A DNA stretch of 64,000 bases from Undibacter mobilis (GTDB lineage Bacteria; Pseudomonadota; Alphaproteobacteria; Rhizobiales; Xanthobacteraceae): the NCBI RefSeq assembly GCF_003367195.1, contig NZ_QRGO01000001.1, positions 186,001 through 250,000 on the forward strand, read 5' to 3'. The notes under the pieces are model-generated. The model was given only the letters and a program-made list of their open reading frames with translations. It ran no database searches and was not told the DNA's origin. Made by a program: the position numbers and the translations under genes. This document shows positions 8,090 through 16,682 of the stretch, piece after piece (positions within the stretch are counted from its first letter, which is position 1; every line of letters starts with the position of its first letter).

Positions 8090-9058
8090 CTATTTTGCCT
8101 TTGACAAGAAGTCGCGCAGCTTGGGACCGTGCTCCGGGCTCTGGCGGATGACGCCGGCCCATCCGGCTTCGTAGGCCTTGTCGACGAAGAGCTTGCTGGC
8201 CGCAGCGTCGAACGTGATGGTCTCGATCCCGACCTTCGCCTGGCGCGCAGTGTCCTCGGCATTGAGCTTGACGAAGTTGCCGATGCCTTCCTGCTCGCCC
8301 TGCTCGGCCGCCTTCTGCAGAATGCCCTTCTGCTGCGGAGTCAGCTTGTCCCAGGTGGTCTTGTTGACCAGGATCGACACTTCCACGGTGTAGAAACCGG
8401 GATCGACGCGATACTTGGTCTTTTCCTGCCAGCCGAGATCGAAGATGCCGGTGATCGGCCAACCGTAACCGTCGACCACGCCACGCTCGAGCGCGGTGTA
8501 GACCTCGCCCGGCGCCGTCTGCACCACGGTTGCGCCCTGCGCCTGGAAGAAGTCGCGATAGACCGGCGTGATGCGCAGCTTGAGGCCCGTCAGGTCCGGG
8601 CTGGAGATTTTCTTGTTCAGGTAAAGATGGAACGGCGTATCGCCGGTCAAGGTCGCGAGGAAGACGGCGTTCATTTTCTGCGCATAGAGCTTCGACATGT
8701 ACTCGAAGCCGCCGTTCTTGCGCACCTCAGCCATCGGCACCTGCCGCAGCTTCCAGGCATCCGCTTCCGGCATCACATTGGTGTAGAACGCGCCGGTGAC
8801 GTTGGCGATATCGACGACGCCGTTCTTGAGGGCGTTGCCGATTTCGAAGGGCGGCATCGCCTTGGGCCCACCGATATAGTTGATGTGGATGACGCCCTTG
8901 CCGGCCTCGTTCACGCGCTCAATAAAACGTTCAAAGCCGAGAGACATTGTCGTCTTCTCGGCAAACGACGTGACGGCGCGCAGTGTAATCTCTTGCGCCG
9001 TGGCGGCACTCGCGAAAGCCAATGACGTAAGCGCAGCCAGCGCGACAATCTTGCGCAT
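8090..9058 (-). CDS. TRAP transporter substrate-binding protein (DctP type)
   Basis: A 322-residue periplasmic protein. A Sec signal peptide (MRKIVALAALTSLAFASAATAQ) precedes a DctP fold with the conserved Arg region LKLRITPVYRDFFQAQGA, where the Arg normally pairs with the ligand carboxylate, and PGEVYTALERGVVDGYGWP. Start is ATG 9058 behind GGGAGG; the frame runs on upstream but without coding character. It is the first gene of the TRAP operon, about 170 bases ahead of dctQ. A 22-bp palindrome sits about 90 bases upstream of its start. Confidence 0.92.
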   Translation of the reverse strand: MRKIVALAALTSLAFASAATAQEITLRAVTSFAEKTTMSLGFERFIERVNEAGKGVIHINYIGGPKAMPPFEIGNALKNGVVDIANVTGAFYTNVMPEADAWKLRQVPMAEVRKNGGFEYMSKLYAQKMNAVFLATLTGDTPFHLYLNKKISSPDLTGLKLRITPVYRDFFQAQGATVVQTAPGEVYTALERGVVDGYGWPITGIFDLGWQEKTKYRVDPGFYTVEVSILVNKTTWDKLTPQQKGILQKAAEQGEQEGIGNFVKLNAEDTARQAKVGIETITFDAAASKLFVDKAYEAGWAGVIRQSPEHGPKLRDFLSKAK

Positions 9059-9146
9059 AAAACCTCCCGGTTTGTTCATTTCACCAACGCACGAAATGCC
9101 ACGCAACCCGCCCGAATGAGCAGGCGCTCTGGCGGAGACGATTGTT

Positions 9147-9189
9147 ATTACTTTACATGTAAAGTAATTGCCCCGGTAACGTGAGTCAA
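9147..9189 (-). promoter_or_regulatory. Perfect 22-bp palindrome over the probable TRAP-operon promoter
   Basis: Bases 9147-9168 form a perfect palindrome centred on TTTACATGTAAA with arms continuing as ATTAC/GTAAT. On the minus strand a TTGACT box (9189-9184) is followed after 17 bases by TACTTT (9166-9161), so the palindrome would cover the -10 region. This is the layout of a repressor operator. The binding protein could be one of the two MarR proteins, the GntR protein at 15.4-16.1 kb, or a regulator elsewhere. Confidence 0.6.
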
Positions 9190-9468
9190 TGGAGATGTCG
9201 GTGCATCGGCCGCATGCCCTCGCCGATCGAGGAGGACAGTGCCGCCTCCGGCCATTCAACGACAAATCTCAGTGTGAAATGGCGGGCGCCCGTGCACAAG
9301 GCCTGGGACCTATAACGTCAACCGACTAAATAATTGATCTTATTAGGAATACTGCCGTGGCCCGAGACGGGTCCGGAGCCGTGGCGCATGATAGCGACGT
9401 CGTCAGCCGCCGCAGGGCACCAAGGCCGGTCGTCATTATCTTGTGCGCCCCGAACGGGCTCCGAACTG

Positions 9469-9493
9469 GCCGGATCGTCAATAACGATCCGGC
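9469..9493 (-). terminator. Strong stem-loop after the Bug-type gene
   Basis: GCCGGATCGT and ACGATCCGGC form a perfect 10-bp stem around a 5-base loop, 18 bases beyond the stop of the minus-strand gene at 9511. No U-run follows on the minus strand, so it may act as a 3' end-protecting structure or a Rho-assisted terminator rather than a classic intrinsic one. Apart from this, the palindrome and the promoter, I see nothing in the 9059-9510 gap. Confidence 0.5.
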
Positions 9494-9510
9494 ACTGCGC
9501 GGCCATCCGC

Positions 9511-10479
9511 CTATTCGAGGACGATGTTCGCCGCCTTCGCGAGTTTGCTGACCTCGTCGATTTCGCGGGTCATTCGTTGGGTCAACTCAGCACCTACAGC
9601 ATCGCCGGGATCGGTGCCGACAGCCGCAAGTTTCTCGAGGAAACCCGGGTCCTTGAGCGCTTCAGCCGTATCAACGCGGATCTTCGCGACAATATCGGCG
9701 GGCGTGCCTTTGGGAGCGAACAGCGCCGTCCAGATCGAGGCCTGAAAATCCTTCAAGACGCCGGTTTCAGCGACGGTCGGAGCATCGGGAAACATCTTGC
9801 TTCGGGTTTTGGATGTCACGGCAAGAATGCGGACATTACCCGAGTCGACGAGCGGCGACACAGCCGATAGCGCAACAAGGCCGACCTGCATTTCTCCGCT
9901 CGTCAACGCCGTTGCCGCTGGAGCGCCGCCCCGGTACGGAACGTGCTGCATTTTCACACCTGCCGACGCGGCAAACTGCTCGGTCGCAAGGTGCATCGTG
10001 CTCCCGGTGCCGGCCGATGGGAAAGAAAGATCGCCCGGCTTCGCTTTCGCCGCGCCCACAATGTCGGCAAGCGACTTGTAGCTCGAATTGACGTTGACAG
10101 CCCAGGCGTAAGGCGTGGTCGTCACCATCGCGATCGGGATGAGGTCGGTCAGCGGATTGAATTTCGGCTTGATGGATGCTGCCGGGTGAATGACGACCTC
10201 ACCGTTTGTGCTCATCAGGATGGTGTAGCCGTCAGCCGGCGCACGAAGCGCCGCATCGACACCAATGAGACCGCCAGCGCCGGCGCGGTTTTCGATAACG
10301 ACGGACTGGCCCCATTTGACCGTCAATCGTTGCGCCAGCAGGCGTGCGGCAAGATCCGTGACGCCACCGGGGGCGAAGGGCACAATGATTCTGACGGTCC
10401 GCTCGGGAAACGCCGCCGATGCCGCGGCACACGAAAACAAATGAGCCGCCAGTGCCGCCAACAACAAACGCTTGATCAT
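9511..10479 (-). CDS. Tripartite tricarboxylate transporter (TctC/Bug) family binding protein
   Basis: About 322 residues with a signal peptide (MIKRLLLAALAAHLFSCAAASA) and Bug-family landmarks: FPERTVRIIVPFAPGG-x-TD, the V-E-N-R-A-G-A-G-G loop (here IENRAGAGG), the FPSAGTGSTMHLATE segment and HVPYRGGAPA. Start is ATG 10479 with GGAG upstream; the TTG 12 bases earlier is less likely. These periplasmic proteins bind carboxylates, often with no cognate TctAB nearby, as here. It lies downstream of the gamma-glutamyltransferase gene but 464 bases away, so it is probably transcribed separately. Confidence 0.9.
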   Translation of the reverse strand: MIKRLLLAALAAHLFSCAAASAAFPERTVRIIVPFAPGGVTDLAARLLAQRLTVKWGQSVVIENRAGAGGLIGVDAALRAPADGYTILMSTNGEVVIHPAASIKPKFNPLTDLIPIAMVTTTPYAWAVNVNSSYKSLADIVGAAKAKPGDLSFPSAGTGSTMHLATEQFAASAGVKMQHVPYRGGAPAATALTSGEMQVGLVALSAVSPLVDSGNVRILAVTSKTRSKMFPDAPTVAETGVLKDFQASIWTALFAPKGTPADIVAKIRVDTAEALKDPGFLEKLAAVGTDPGDAVGAELTQRMTREIDEVSKLAKAANIVLE

Positions 10480-10943
10480 GGGTTTCTCCAAATCGGTCTA
10501 ATTAAACGTCCGGCAATTGCAGAAAGAATGTCACATAACTACGCTTGTTGTAAACGCTATTTGACTTGCATAATTGCTGAGCATTGTTCCGTCGCGCAGA
10601 TGCTTTTTGTGCCCACTCAACGACGCACCGGTTCCGCCGCATGAGCATGGGCGCCATCAACGGCGGTGCGTTGCCGCGGGCCGATTTTCGATGCGATGTC
10701 TCGGTGAAGTGCCGCGTCCGGACAGGGTGAGCCGCGCCAAAATTTAAACGCGGCCGATCAAACCGATTGACGGGGCTTTGCCTGAAATTGTGCTGCCATC
10801 CGGGAGCGCGCGCTCGGAGTCGCCGCCGAGGATCCTCGGTCGGCAACTGGATTGCTCGCTTCAGAGATGAGGCCGGAAAGCAGCATGACGCAGCTCTAGG
10901 AGCCGCCGACGCCGGGGATGCCGACAACCTGACCGTCTACTCC
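10480..10943. other. 464-base gap without a convincing gene
   Basis: The gap separates the Bug-type gene from gamma-glutamyltransferase. It is AT-richer just upstream of the Bug gene (10500-10600), where its promoter must lie, although I could not pick clear -35/-10 boxes. Reading frames of 140 and 211 codons cross it on opposite strands but are Arg/Pro-rich, lack ribosome sites and resemble no family, so I do not call them. Confidence 0.5.
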
Positions 10944-12533
10944 TTACATCCCAAGCGCGCAGCCATCCTTCCGCTGATCCGAGGCACCGGTGAGGAGGCC
11001 GGTTTCCAGGTCGACGGAGATTGCCTGGGCACCCCCCAATCCGACAGCCGGTCTCACCACGTCATGCCCCATCTCGGCCAACCGCGCGGCGACGGCGTCG
11101 GCATAGCCGGTTTCCAGCACCAGTTTTCCGGTCCGCAGGTCGGCAAAGCCTCGCGGACTGTCGATCGCCTCCTGCAGGTCCATTCCGAAGTCCGCAATAT
11201 TGCTGACGAAATGAGCGTGGCCCGTCGCCTGGAAAGGTCCGCCCATGACGCCGAAAGGCATGAGTGTCCCCTCTCCCTTTTTCAGAAAGCCAGGGATCAA
11301 GGTGTGAAGCGTCCGCTTTCCGCCTTGCAGCTCATTGACGTGTCCCTCTTCGAGACTGAAGCCCGCGCCCCTGTTCTGGAAGGCGATGCCGAACCGCGAT
11401 GACGCCAGCCCGGAGCCGAAGGGGTGGAACAATGAGTAGATGAGCGACACGCAGAGGCGGTTCTGATCGACAACGCAGAGATAGACCGTGTCCCGATGAA
11501 CCGCCTCCCGCGACGGCCGGGCCGCAGTCATCACGCGCTTCGGATCGACGGAGTCAGCCAGCCTGCGGACGTTCGCCTCGCTGAGCATCTCGGACAGACC
11601 CGCCGAACAAAAGCGTTCATCGCCCAGCAACCGGTTGCGCTCGGCGTATGCCAGTTTGGTCGCTTCGGCTTCCAGATGGGCCCTCTCGGCGCCCAACGGA
11701 TCGAGAGAAGGGACATCGAATTGCTGCAACAGCTTCGTGATCAGAAGTGCCGTCGCCCCTTGGCCGTTGGGCGGAAGTTCAACCAGCTCGTAGCCACGAT
11801 AGTCGGACGATATGGGGGTGACGTAGTCCGCCGAAACGCCCGCGAAGTCGTCAAGCCGGTGTCGCCCACCCGTATCGCGCAATGTCCGCACCATATCCTC
11901 GGCGATTTCGCCGCAATAAAAAGCATCCGGCCCATCACGGGCAATAAGCCGCAAGGCTTCCGCCTGCGGTGCCGACGTGAAAAGGTCGCCGGCCGCGTAT
12001 GCCTCGCCATTGCGGAGATAATGCTGCTTCCCGCTTCCCCAAATGCGATTGCCAAACATCCGCCAATCCAGCGCGGACCGGTGACACACCGGAATGCCAT
12101 TTTCAGCGTAGCGAATGGCGGGAGCGAGAACTTGCGCCAAGGCCAGGCTGCCGAAATCGGAAACGAGACGCGCGAACGCTTTCACAGCGCCGGGAACTGT
12201 GATCGAGTGAACCGACTCGAGCGGCACGGTCGTGAGCCCCTCTTTCCTCAGCACGTCCGCGCCGAGATCTTGCGGTGCCCTACCCGAGCCGTTGAGGCCG
12301 ATGATGTCCGCCTCTCCGGGTAGCCGCATCATGGCGAACACGTCGCCCCCGAGGCCCGCCATCATCGGCTCGCACAATCCCAGAACGACCGCCCCGGCCA
12401 CGGCAGCGTCGACCGCGTTGCCGCCCTGACCAAGAATGTCGAGGGCCGTTTTCGCGGCAAGCGGATGAGACGTGCAACACATTGCGTCGCGCGCATAGAC
12501 GACCGACCGGCCAGGCTTCTGATAATCGTGCAT
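10944..12533 (-). CDS. Gamma-glutamyltransferase family protein
   Basis: About 529 residues. The N-terminal part has the family start (SHPLAAKTALDILGQGGNAVDAAVAG) and the GLGGD segment near residue 60. The processing/nucleophile Thr is probably in RDTVYLCVVDQ, where the family has T-x-x-x-x-VVD; the C-terminal GGPFQATGHAHFVSN and HDV segments follow. No signal peptide is visible, so it probably acts in the cytoplasm, unlike classical periplasmic GGT. It closes the GntR-ABC operon, about 120 bases after the binding-protein gene, suggesting the imported compound is a gamma-glutamyl amide or peptide, or that a glutamyl group is moved during its breakdown. Start at ATG 12533 is moderately secure; a GTG at 12596 is the alternative. 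Confidence 0.85.
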   Translation of the reverse strand: MHDYQKPGRSVVYARDAMCCTSHPLAAKTALDILGQGGNAVDAAVAGAVVLGLCEPMMAGLGGDVFAMMRLPGEADIIGLNGSGRAPQDLGADVLRKEGLTTVPLESVHSITVPGAVKAFARLVSDFGSLALAQVLAPAIRYAENGIPVCHRSALDWRMFGNRIWGSGKQHYLRNGEAYAAGDLFTSAPQAEALRLIARDGPDAFYCGEIAEDMVRTLRDTGGRHRLDDFAGVSADYVTPISSDYRGYELVELPPNGQGATALLITKLLQQFDVPSLDPLGAERAHLEAEATKLAYAERNRLLGDERFCSAGLSEMLSEANVRRLADSVDPKRVMTAARPSREAVHRDTVYLCVVDQNRLCVSLIYSLFHPFGSGLASSRFGIAFQNRGAGFSLEEGHVNELQGGKRTLHTLIPGFLKKGEGTLMPFGVMGGPFQATGHAHFVSNIADFGMDLQEAIDSPRGFADLRTGKLVLETGYADAVAARLAEMGHDVVRPAVGLGGAQAISVDLETGLLTGASDQRKDGCALGM

Positions 12534-12653
12534 TTCTGATTTTCGTCTTTTTGTGAATCGAGATGCGTGGGCCCGGGGGATCGACGTCGAGGACACGGCA
12601 GGAGCCGCTTCGCTCCCGCCGCCCCTGTTCAGCCTCGTGGGGCGGCGTCGCGA

Positions 12654-13694
12654 TCAGCGCGCGTTGGTGACAGCCTTTGGATCGAAGCTATTGATTTTGT
12701 CGAGCAGCGAGTTGTTGATGATCTCCTGGCTCTGCACCTTGGCGATTGGTGTGCCGTGTTTCGCGAGCCAGTCGATATAATTCTGATACTTTTTCGGATC
12801 GCTATAGCCCCACTGCTTCTGACCGTCCGCCAGCGCACGGAGCCGCGACGCCGCTCGCATCGCCGGCAGGCTACGCGCCACGTTCTCGTCCAGCGACAGG
12901 CCCGGAGCGAGCTTGTCGGGATTGTGCTTGAAGAACAGCCGCGCAGCCTCCTCCGGGCGCTCCATCATATACAGGGTGCCCATGGCATAACCGCGCCCAA
13001 TGGCCGCCAGCACGTCGCCATCCTTTTCGATGACTGAACTGATCGTCGCAAAGCCGTTCGACGGGAAATCGTCGATGCCCGGGTCCATCAGTTTGCGCAT
13101 CGGAAGACCGATCGAGGTCAGAATCTCGTAGAACATGTCCCATTGGCTGAGAGCGTCGATCTGCCCGCTTTTCAAAAGCACATTCGACTGAACCGGCGGG
13201 CCCGACACCACGATCTTGGCGTCGGTGTCGGGATTGAGCCCGGTGGACTCCAGGGCGGCGCGTGCAATCACCACCCCCACGGAAGACATGGACACGACGC
13301 CAATTCGCTTGTCCTTCAGATCCGCGTAGCTCTTGATCGGGCTGTCCTTCGGCACGGCGATGCCGAACATGTTGCGGTTGAAAACCGTATAGAAGATCTG
13401 AATCTTCGTGCCTTTCGTCGCCATCAGAGCGACCGACTCAGGAGCAACGAGCGCGGCTTTGACCTTGTCGGTGGCGACGGCGAGGACACAATCCGTGGAC
13501 CCCGCCAGCGGCAGGACCTTTACCGAGATGCCGCGCTCGGAGAACCATCCAAACTCCGTCGCCGCCGCGAAAGGCGCGCCGACCGATGCATCGATGACCG
13601 GCGTGCAGACGCCGATGCGAACCTCTTGCGCATTCGCCGAAACAGCGCCAACGAGGAGTACAGCGGCCGCCGCTGCTATTTTTGACAGTCTCAT
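12654..13694 (-). CDS. ABC transporter substrate-binding protein (SsuA/NMT1-like)
   Basis: A 346-residue protein with signal peptide MRLSKIAAAAAVLLVGAVSANAQ and the NMT1/SsuA/TauA-type fold: GVCTPVIDASVGAPFAAATEFGWFSERGISV, then the DLKDKRIGVVSMSSVG hinge segment. Such proteins serve ABC importers for sulfonates, nitrate, pyrimidine precursors and other small polar compounds. It follows the permease gene by 54 bases on the same strand. The ligand cannot be read from the sequence. Confidence 0.9.
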   Translation of the reverse strand: MRLSKIAAAAAVLLVGAVSANAQEVRIGVCTPVIDASVGAPFAAATEFGWFSERGISVKVLPLAGSTDCVLAVATDKVKAALVAPESVALMATKGTKIQIFYTVFNRNMFGIAVPKDSPIKSYADLKDKRIGVVSMSSVGVVIARAALESTGLNPDTDAKIVVSGPPVQSNVLLKSGQIDALSQWDMFYEILTSIGLPMRKLMDPGIDDFPSNGFATISSVIEKDGDVLAAIGRGYAMGTLYMMERPEEAARLFFKHNPDKLAPGLSLDENVARSLPAMRAASRLRALADGQKQWGYSDPKKYQNYIDWLAKHGTPIAKVQSQEIINNSLLDKINSFDPKAVTNAR

Positions 13695-13748
13695 TTCTCG
13701 CCCCTTTCTTCGCTTACCTGATTTCCGTTCACAGACGTCACGGCTGCT

Positions 13749-14516
13749 CTACTTTTCCCAGTACAGCACCCATCGGCGAACCACATGGATCGCACCCGTC
13801 AAAGCCACTCCGATCAACGACAGCAAAACGAGCACCGAAAACGAACCCGAGACGTCCAGGGTGTAGTTCATGCTCTGCATCAGCATGCCGAGGCCCTTTT
13901 CGGCGCCCAGGAACTCGGCGACGATGGTGCCAATCAAGGCGAAGGTCACGGCGATCTCCAACCCGGCGAAGATGTATGGCGCAGCGGTTGGAAGACGCAG
14001 CGCGCGGAAGATCTGGGCGGGCGACGCGCCCATCGCCCGTAACAAGGAGACGCGATCGGGATCGGCCGCTCGCAGGCCCGTCACGGTGTTCACCATGACG
14101 GGGAAGAAGCAGATGACAGCAGCCGAGACGACTTTCGACGTGATGCCCAGCCCGAACCACAGGACGATCAGCGGAGCCAGTGCGACCTTCGGGATCGTCT
14201 GAAACACCAGGATGTAAGGTCGGAAGAAGAAGTCGATCGTAGCGCTGAGGGAGATCGCGACGCCGAGGCAAAACCCGAGTCCGGCTCCCAGCAGGAAGCC
14301 AAGGGCGATCTCCACGAGCGTAACCAGAAGGTGGTTGAGATAGATACCGGACGACAGACCGCGCGCCAGCGCGGCCACAACGGCGCTCGGCGGGGGCACG
14401 AGGTAGGAGGAGACTCCGAAAAACCTGATGACACCTTCCCACACGGCAAGGAGAAGGACGAATAGAGCGACCGAGAGCGCCAATCTCATGGCGTGATATG
14501 TTCGACTGCTCATCAT
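13749..14516 (-). CDS. ABC transporter permease (SsuC/TauC type)
   Basis: A 255-residue inner-membrane protein with six helices and the BPD_transp_1 EAA-type loop (ATGASPAQIFRALRLPTAAPYIFAGL in this protein reads AMGASPAQIFRALRLP). Its start overlaps the ATPase stop by one base (TGATG), showing translational coupling. Length and pattern match aliphatic sulfonate/taurine-type permeases, although the ligand class may differ. Confidence 0.92.
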   Translation of the reverse strand: MMSSRTYHAMRLALSVALFVLLLAVWEGVIRFFGVSSYLVPPPSAVVAALARGLSSGIYLNHLLVTLVEIALGFLLGAGLGFCLGVAISLSATIDFFFRPYILVFQTIPKVALAPLIVLWFGLGITSKVVSAAVICFFPVMVNTVTGLRAADPDRVSLLRAMGASPAQIFRALRLPTAAPYIFAGLEIAVTFALIGTIVAEFLGAEKGLGMLMQSMNYTLDVSGSFSVLVLLSLIGVALTGAIHVVRRWVLYWEK

Positions 14517-15334
14517 CAGTCGAGCCCCCCCTGCGTGCCGAAATATGATCGGATGTGCCTGACATAGCGGCCGAACTCGGGGTCAGTCATCATATCGAGA
14601 GTGCGTGGACGCGGCAGATCGATCCGGCATATGTCCGCGATCTGTCCGGGGCGCGGCGTCATGACCATCACCCGGTCACCGAGAAACACCGCTTCGGTGA
14701 TGGAATGCGTGATGAATAGAATCGTTTTCCGCGTTTCCATCCACAGCCGTTGCAGTTGCACATTCATGTGCTCCCGCGTCATGGCGTCAAGCGCGCCGAA
14801 CGGCTCATCCATCAGGAGTATCGTGGGGTCGTTGACGAGCGCTCGAGCGATCCCAACCCGCTGCTGCATTCCACCCGAAAGGGCACGCGGATAAGCAGTG
14901 GCGAACTCGCTCAGGCCTACGAGCTCGAGGAGTTCTCGCGCCACGGGTTCAAATTTCTTGCGGCCGAGCTTCTGGATATCCACCGGCAGCAGCACGTTCT
15001 CTAGGGTCGTGCGCCAATCGAAAAGCAGTGGCGACTGAAAGACGATGCCGATGTCCTTGCGCGGCGCCTGCAGCAGTTCGCCGCCGACCATGCATGCCCC
15101 CGACGTCAGAGGAGACAGCCCCGCGATGACATTCAACAACGATGACTTGCCGCAACCCGATGGGCCGACGACCGCGACGAATTCCGATCGCGCCACGGAG
15201 ACGCTGATATCTTGAAATGCCGTGATCGTACGGTCAGGTGTCAGGTAGCTCTTAGTGGCCTTGTCGAGGAGAAGAGCGGCTTGGGGCTGCACTGACGCCG
15301 CGTCCGAAGCGTCCGTGGCCTGGGCGGTTGGCAT
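14516..15334 (-). CDS. ABC transporter ATP-binding protein (SsuB/TauB type)
   Basis: About 272 residues. Walker A GPSGCGKSS, Q-loop VFQSPLLFDWRT, signature LSGGMQQR, Walker B ILLMDEP with D-loop GALDAMTRE, and switch His in FITHS are all intact, so it should be an active ATPase. I start at ATG 15334; a GTG directly before it (15337) and a strong GGGAGG also fit. The gene starts 25 bases after the GntR gene, in the same operon. Confidence 0.92.
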   Translation of the reverse strand: MPTAQATDASDAASVQPQAALLLDKATKSYLTPDRTITAFQDISVSVARSEFVAVVGPSGCGKSSLLNVIAGLSPLTSGACMVGGELLQAPRKDIGIVFQSPLLFDWRTTLENVLLPVDIQKLGRKKFEPVARELLELVGLSEFATAYPRALSGGMQQRVGIARALVNDPTILLMDEPFGALDAMTREHMNVQLQRLWMETRKTILFITHSITEAVFLGDRVMVMTPRPGQIADICRIDLPRPRTLDMMTDPEFGRYVRHIRSYFGTQGGLD

Positions 15335-15359
15335 CACTATGTTTCCTCCCCCTTCGCGG

Positions 15360-16061
15360 TCACGGACGCACCATTCCGGCGGCATGCTTCAATCGGCCCT
15401 GGCGCGACGCCGTTTGCGACTTGCCAATGAGCTGCTGAATCGTCAGGAGAGTCGAACCGATGTGCTCGCCCATGAGGCGCTGCGCCTCGTCCGCGTCGTG
15501 GGCGAGGATCGCCCGGACAATCCCTTCGTGCTGGCGGTGGGGCACACTGGGATCCGACACGTGATTGGGCATCGTGTAGGGGGCCGAGCTGTAAACCGAC
15601 GCCTGGCTCCGCATATCTCTCGCCACCTTTTGAAGGCTGCGATTATGCGAGCCTTGGTGGATGAGCCGGTGCAGCTCGGCGTCGTAACGGCGGATGGATG
15701 CGCTGTCCTTGTCCGGAAGCGCGTCCGCCGACTTTTCAAGAAGCGATTTGAGCAGCAGACGCTCGCCCTGCGTCATGCGTTCAGCGGCATAGCGCGCGCA
15801 CAGTCCCTCGATCTCGCCAAGCGCTTCAAGCAGATCGGCAAGCTCTTCGGAGCTCAAACGGCGGACGATCGCTGGTCGACGCGGTCGCAGTTCGACCAGG
15901 CCCGAGCTTGCCAGCCGGCGAAGCGCCTCCCGAACCGGCGTGCGAGATACGCCGAATTTGTCGGCCAAAGCCTGCTCTTCGAGCGGCGCGCCGAGTTCAA
16001 GCGAGCCCGACAGAATAAGATCGGCAAGCTCTTCGCTGAGTTGACTGACTAACACCGGCAC
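15360..16061 (-). CDS. GntR-family (FadR/FCD subfamily) transcriptional regulator
   Basis: About 233 residues. N-terminal winged helix: LADLILSGSLELGAPLEEQALADKFGVSRTPVREALRRL in two adjoining parts, with the hallmark SRTPVREALRRL recognition helix. The C-terminal FCD ligand domain has the expected Asp/His metal-binding positions (YDAELHRLIHQGSHN and HRQHEGIVRAI). The start is GTG 16061 or GTG 16055; the TTG further upstream (16112) lies inside a palindrome and is unlikely. As first gene of the operon it probably regulates its own transcription together with the transporter and gamma-glutamyltransferase. Confidence 0.88.
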   Translation of the reverse strand: MPVLVSQLSEELADLILSGSLELGAPLEEQALADKFGVSRTPVREALRRLASSGLVELRPRRPAIVRRLSSEELADLLEALGEIEGLCARYAAERMTQGERLLLKSLLEKSADALPDKDSASIRRYDAELHRLIHQGSHNRSLQKVARDMRSQASVYSSAPYTMPNHVSDPSVPHRQHEGIVRAILAHDADEAQRLMGEHIGSTLLTIQQLIGKSQTASRQGRLKHAAGMVRP

Positions 16062-16103
16062 CTCGTCGCAAACCCACGCAACACTGTAGGCAGGACCGGT
16101 ATC

Positions 16104-16111
16104 TGTATACA
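16104..16111. promoter_or_regulatory. Possible GntR operator core TGTATACA
   Basis: TGTATACA (8 bp, perfect palindrome) lies about 45 bases upstream of the GntR start. On the minus strand the flanks read CTTGTATACAGA, close to the TTGTATACAA-type sites known for several FCD-subfamily GntR regulators. Autoregulation is therefore likely but is inferred from motif and position only. Confidence 0.45.
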
Positions 16112-16539
16112 AGAGGGAATTTAGATATACGGATAGCTCTATAAAAGTGCATTAGCCAATACGGCTCACGGCCGGTGGTTCACCCCTAAGCCAGCCCACA
16201 ACGGGCAGCTCCATGAACCGGAAAACCCGGCGTTCGGCACGCATGTCTGCGATGGCGCCCGAAGACATCTTCGGTCCCGCTCATCGCCGCTCTGTTTTGT
16301 AGACGGCTGGCCTAGCGCGTTCAGGCGGCACAGCGCTTGAACGCAAAATTGAAATAGGCAATGCACGCCGCCGCGAGGACTTGGCTTCGAAGACTTGGTA
16401 GGCAGTGCCGTTGCGCTCGCAAGAGCCGATAGCTTCCGTATCGAAGCGCGGCTTGAGCTGCTGGCGCGTATCCCCGACGACGCCGTACGGGGTACGGGCC
16501 AAGGCGACGCCCGAGGATGCCACTAAGTTTTTGAAATGC
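16112..16539. other. Gap between the GntR operon and tRNA-Glu, no gene supported
   Basis: It holds the upstream region of the GntR operon (16112-16165, AT-rich) and then about 370 bases without recognisable content. An 80-codon minus-strand frame (16281-16523) has no ribosome site and no family likeness. No integrase or attachment-site repeat is visible near the tRNA. Confidence 0.5.
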
Positions 16540-16615
16540 TGGCGCTCCCTAGGGGACTCGAACCCCTGTTTTCGCCGTGAGAGGGCGACGTCCTGGGCCG
16601 CTAGACGAAGGGAGC
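16540..16615 (-). tRNA. tRNA-Glu, anticodon CUC
   Basis: The minus strand reads as a 76-base tRNA starting GCTCCCTTCG and ending with encoded CCA. The acceptor stem GCTCCCT pairs with AGGGAGC, the T arm is CAGGGGTTCGAGTCCCCT, and the anticodon arm is CGCC-CTCTCAC-GGCG with CTC at the anticodon position. Overall sequence is close to bacterial tRNA-Glu, including the GTCTAGCGGCCCAGGAC D-arm region. It reads GAG codons, which dominate Glu in this high-G+C genome. Confidence 0.97.
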
Positions 16616-16682
16616 GTGAAGGCCAGGAAGAGCCCCCGAGATAGCCGCGATTGGCGGCCGGCGCAAGCGCCGCTGGGCCGCC

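Noticed and set aside
10502..10927. A 141-codon minus-strand frame between the Bug-type gene and gamma-glutamyltransferase
   Set aside because: Composition is Arg/Pro-rich and non-family; the region is better explained as a promoter-bearing spacer.
16281..16523. An 80-codon minus-strand frame beside tRNA-Glu, considered as integrase remnant
   Set aside because: No integrase residues, no ribosome site and no repeat of the tRNA 3' end were found nearby, so no island or prophage is supported.
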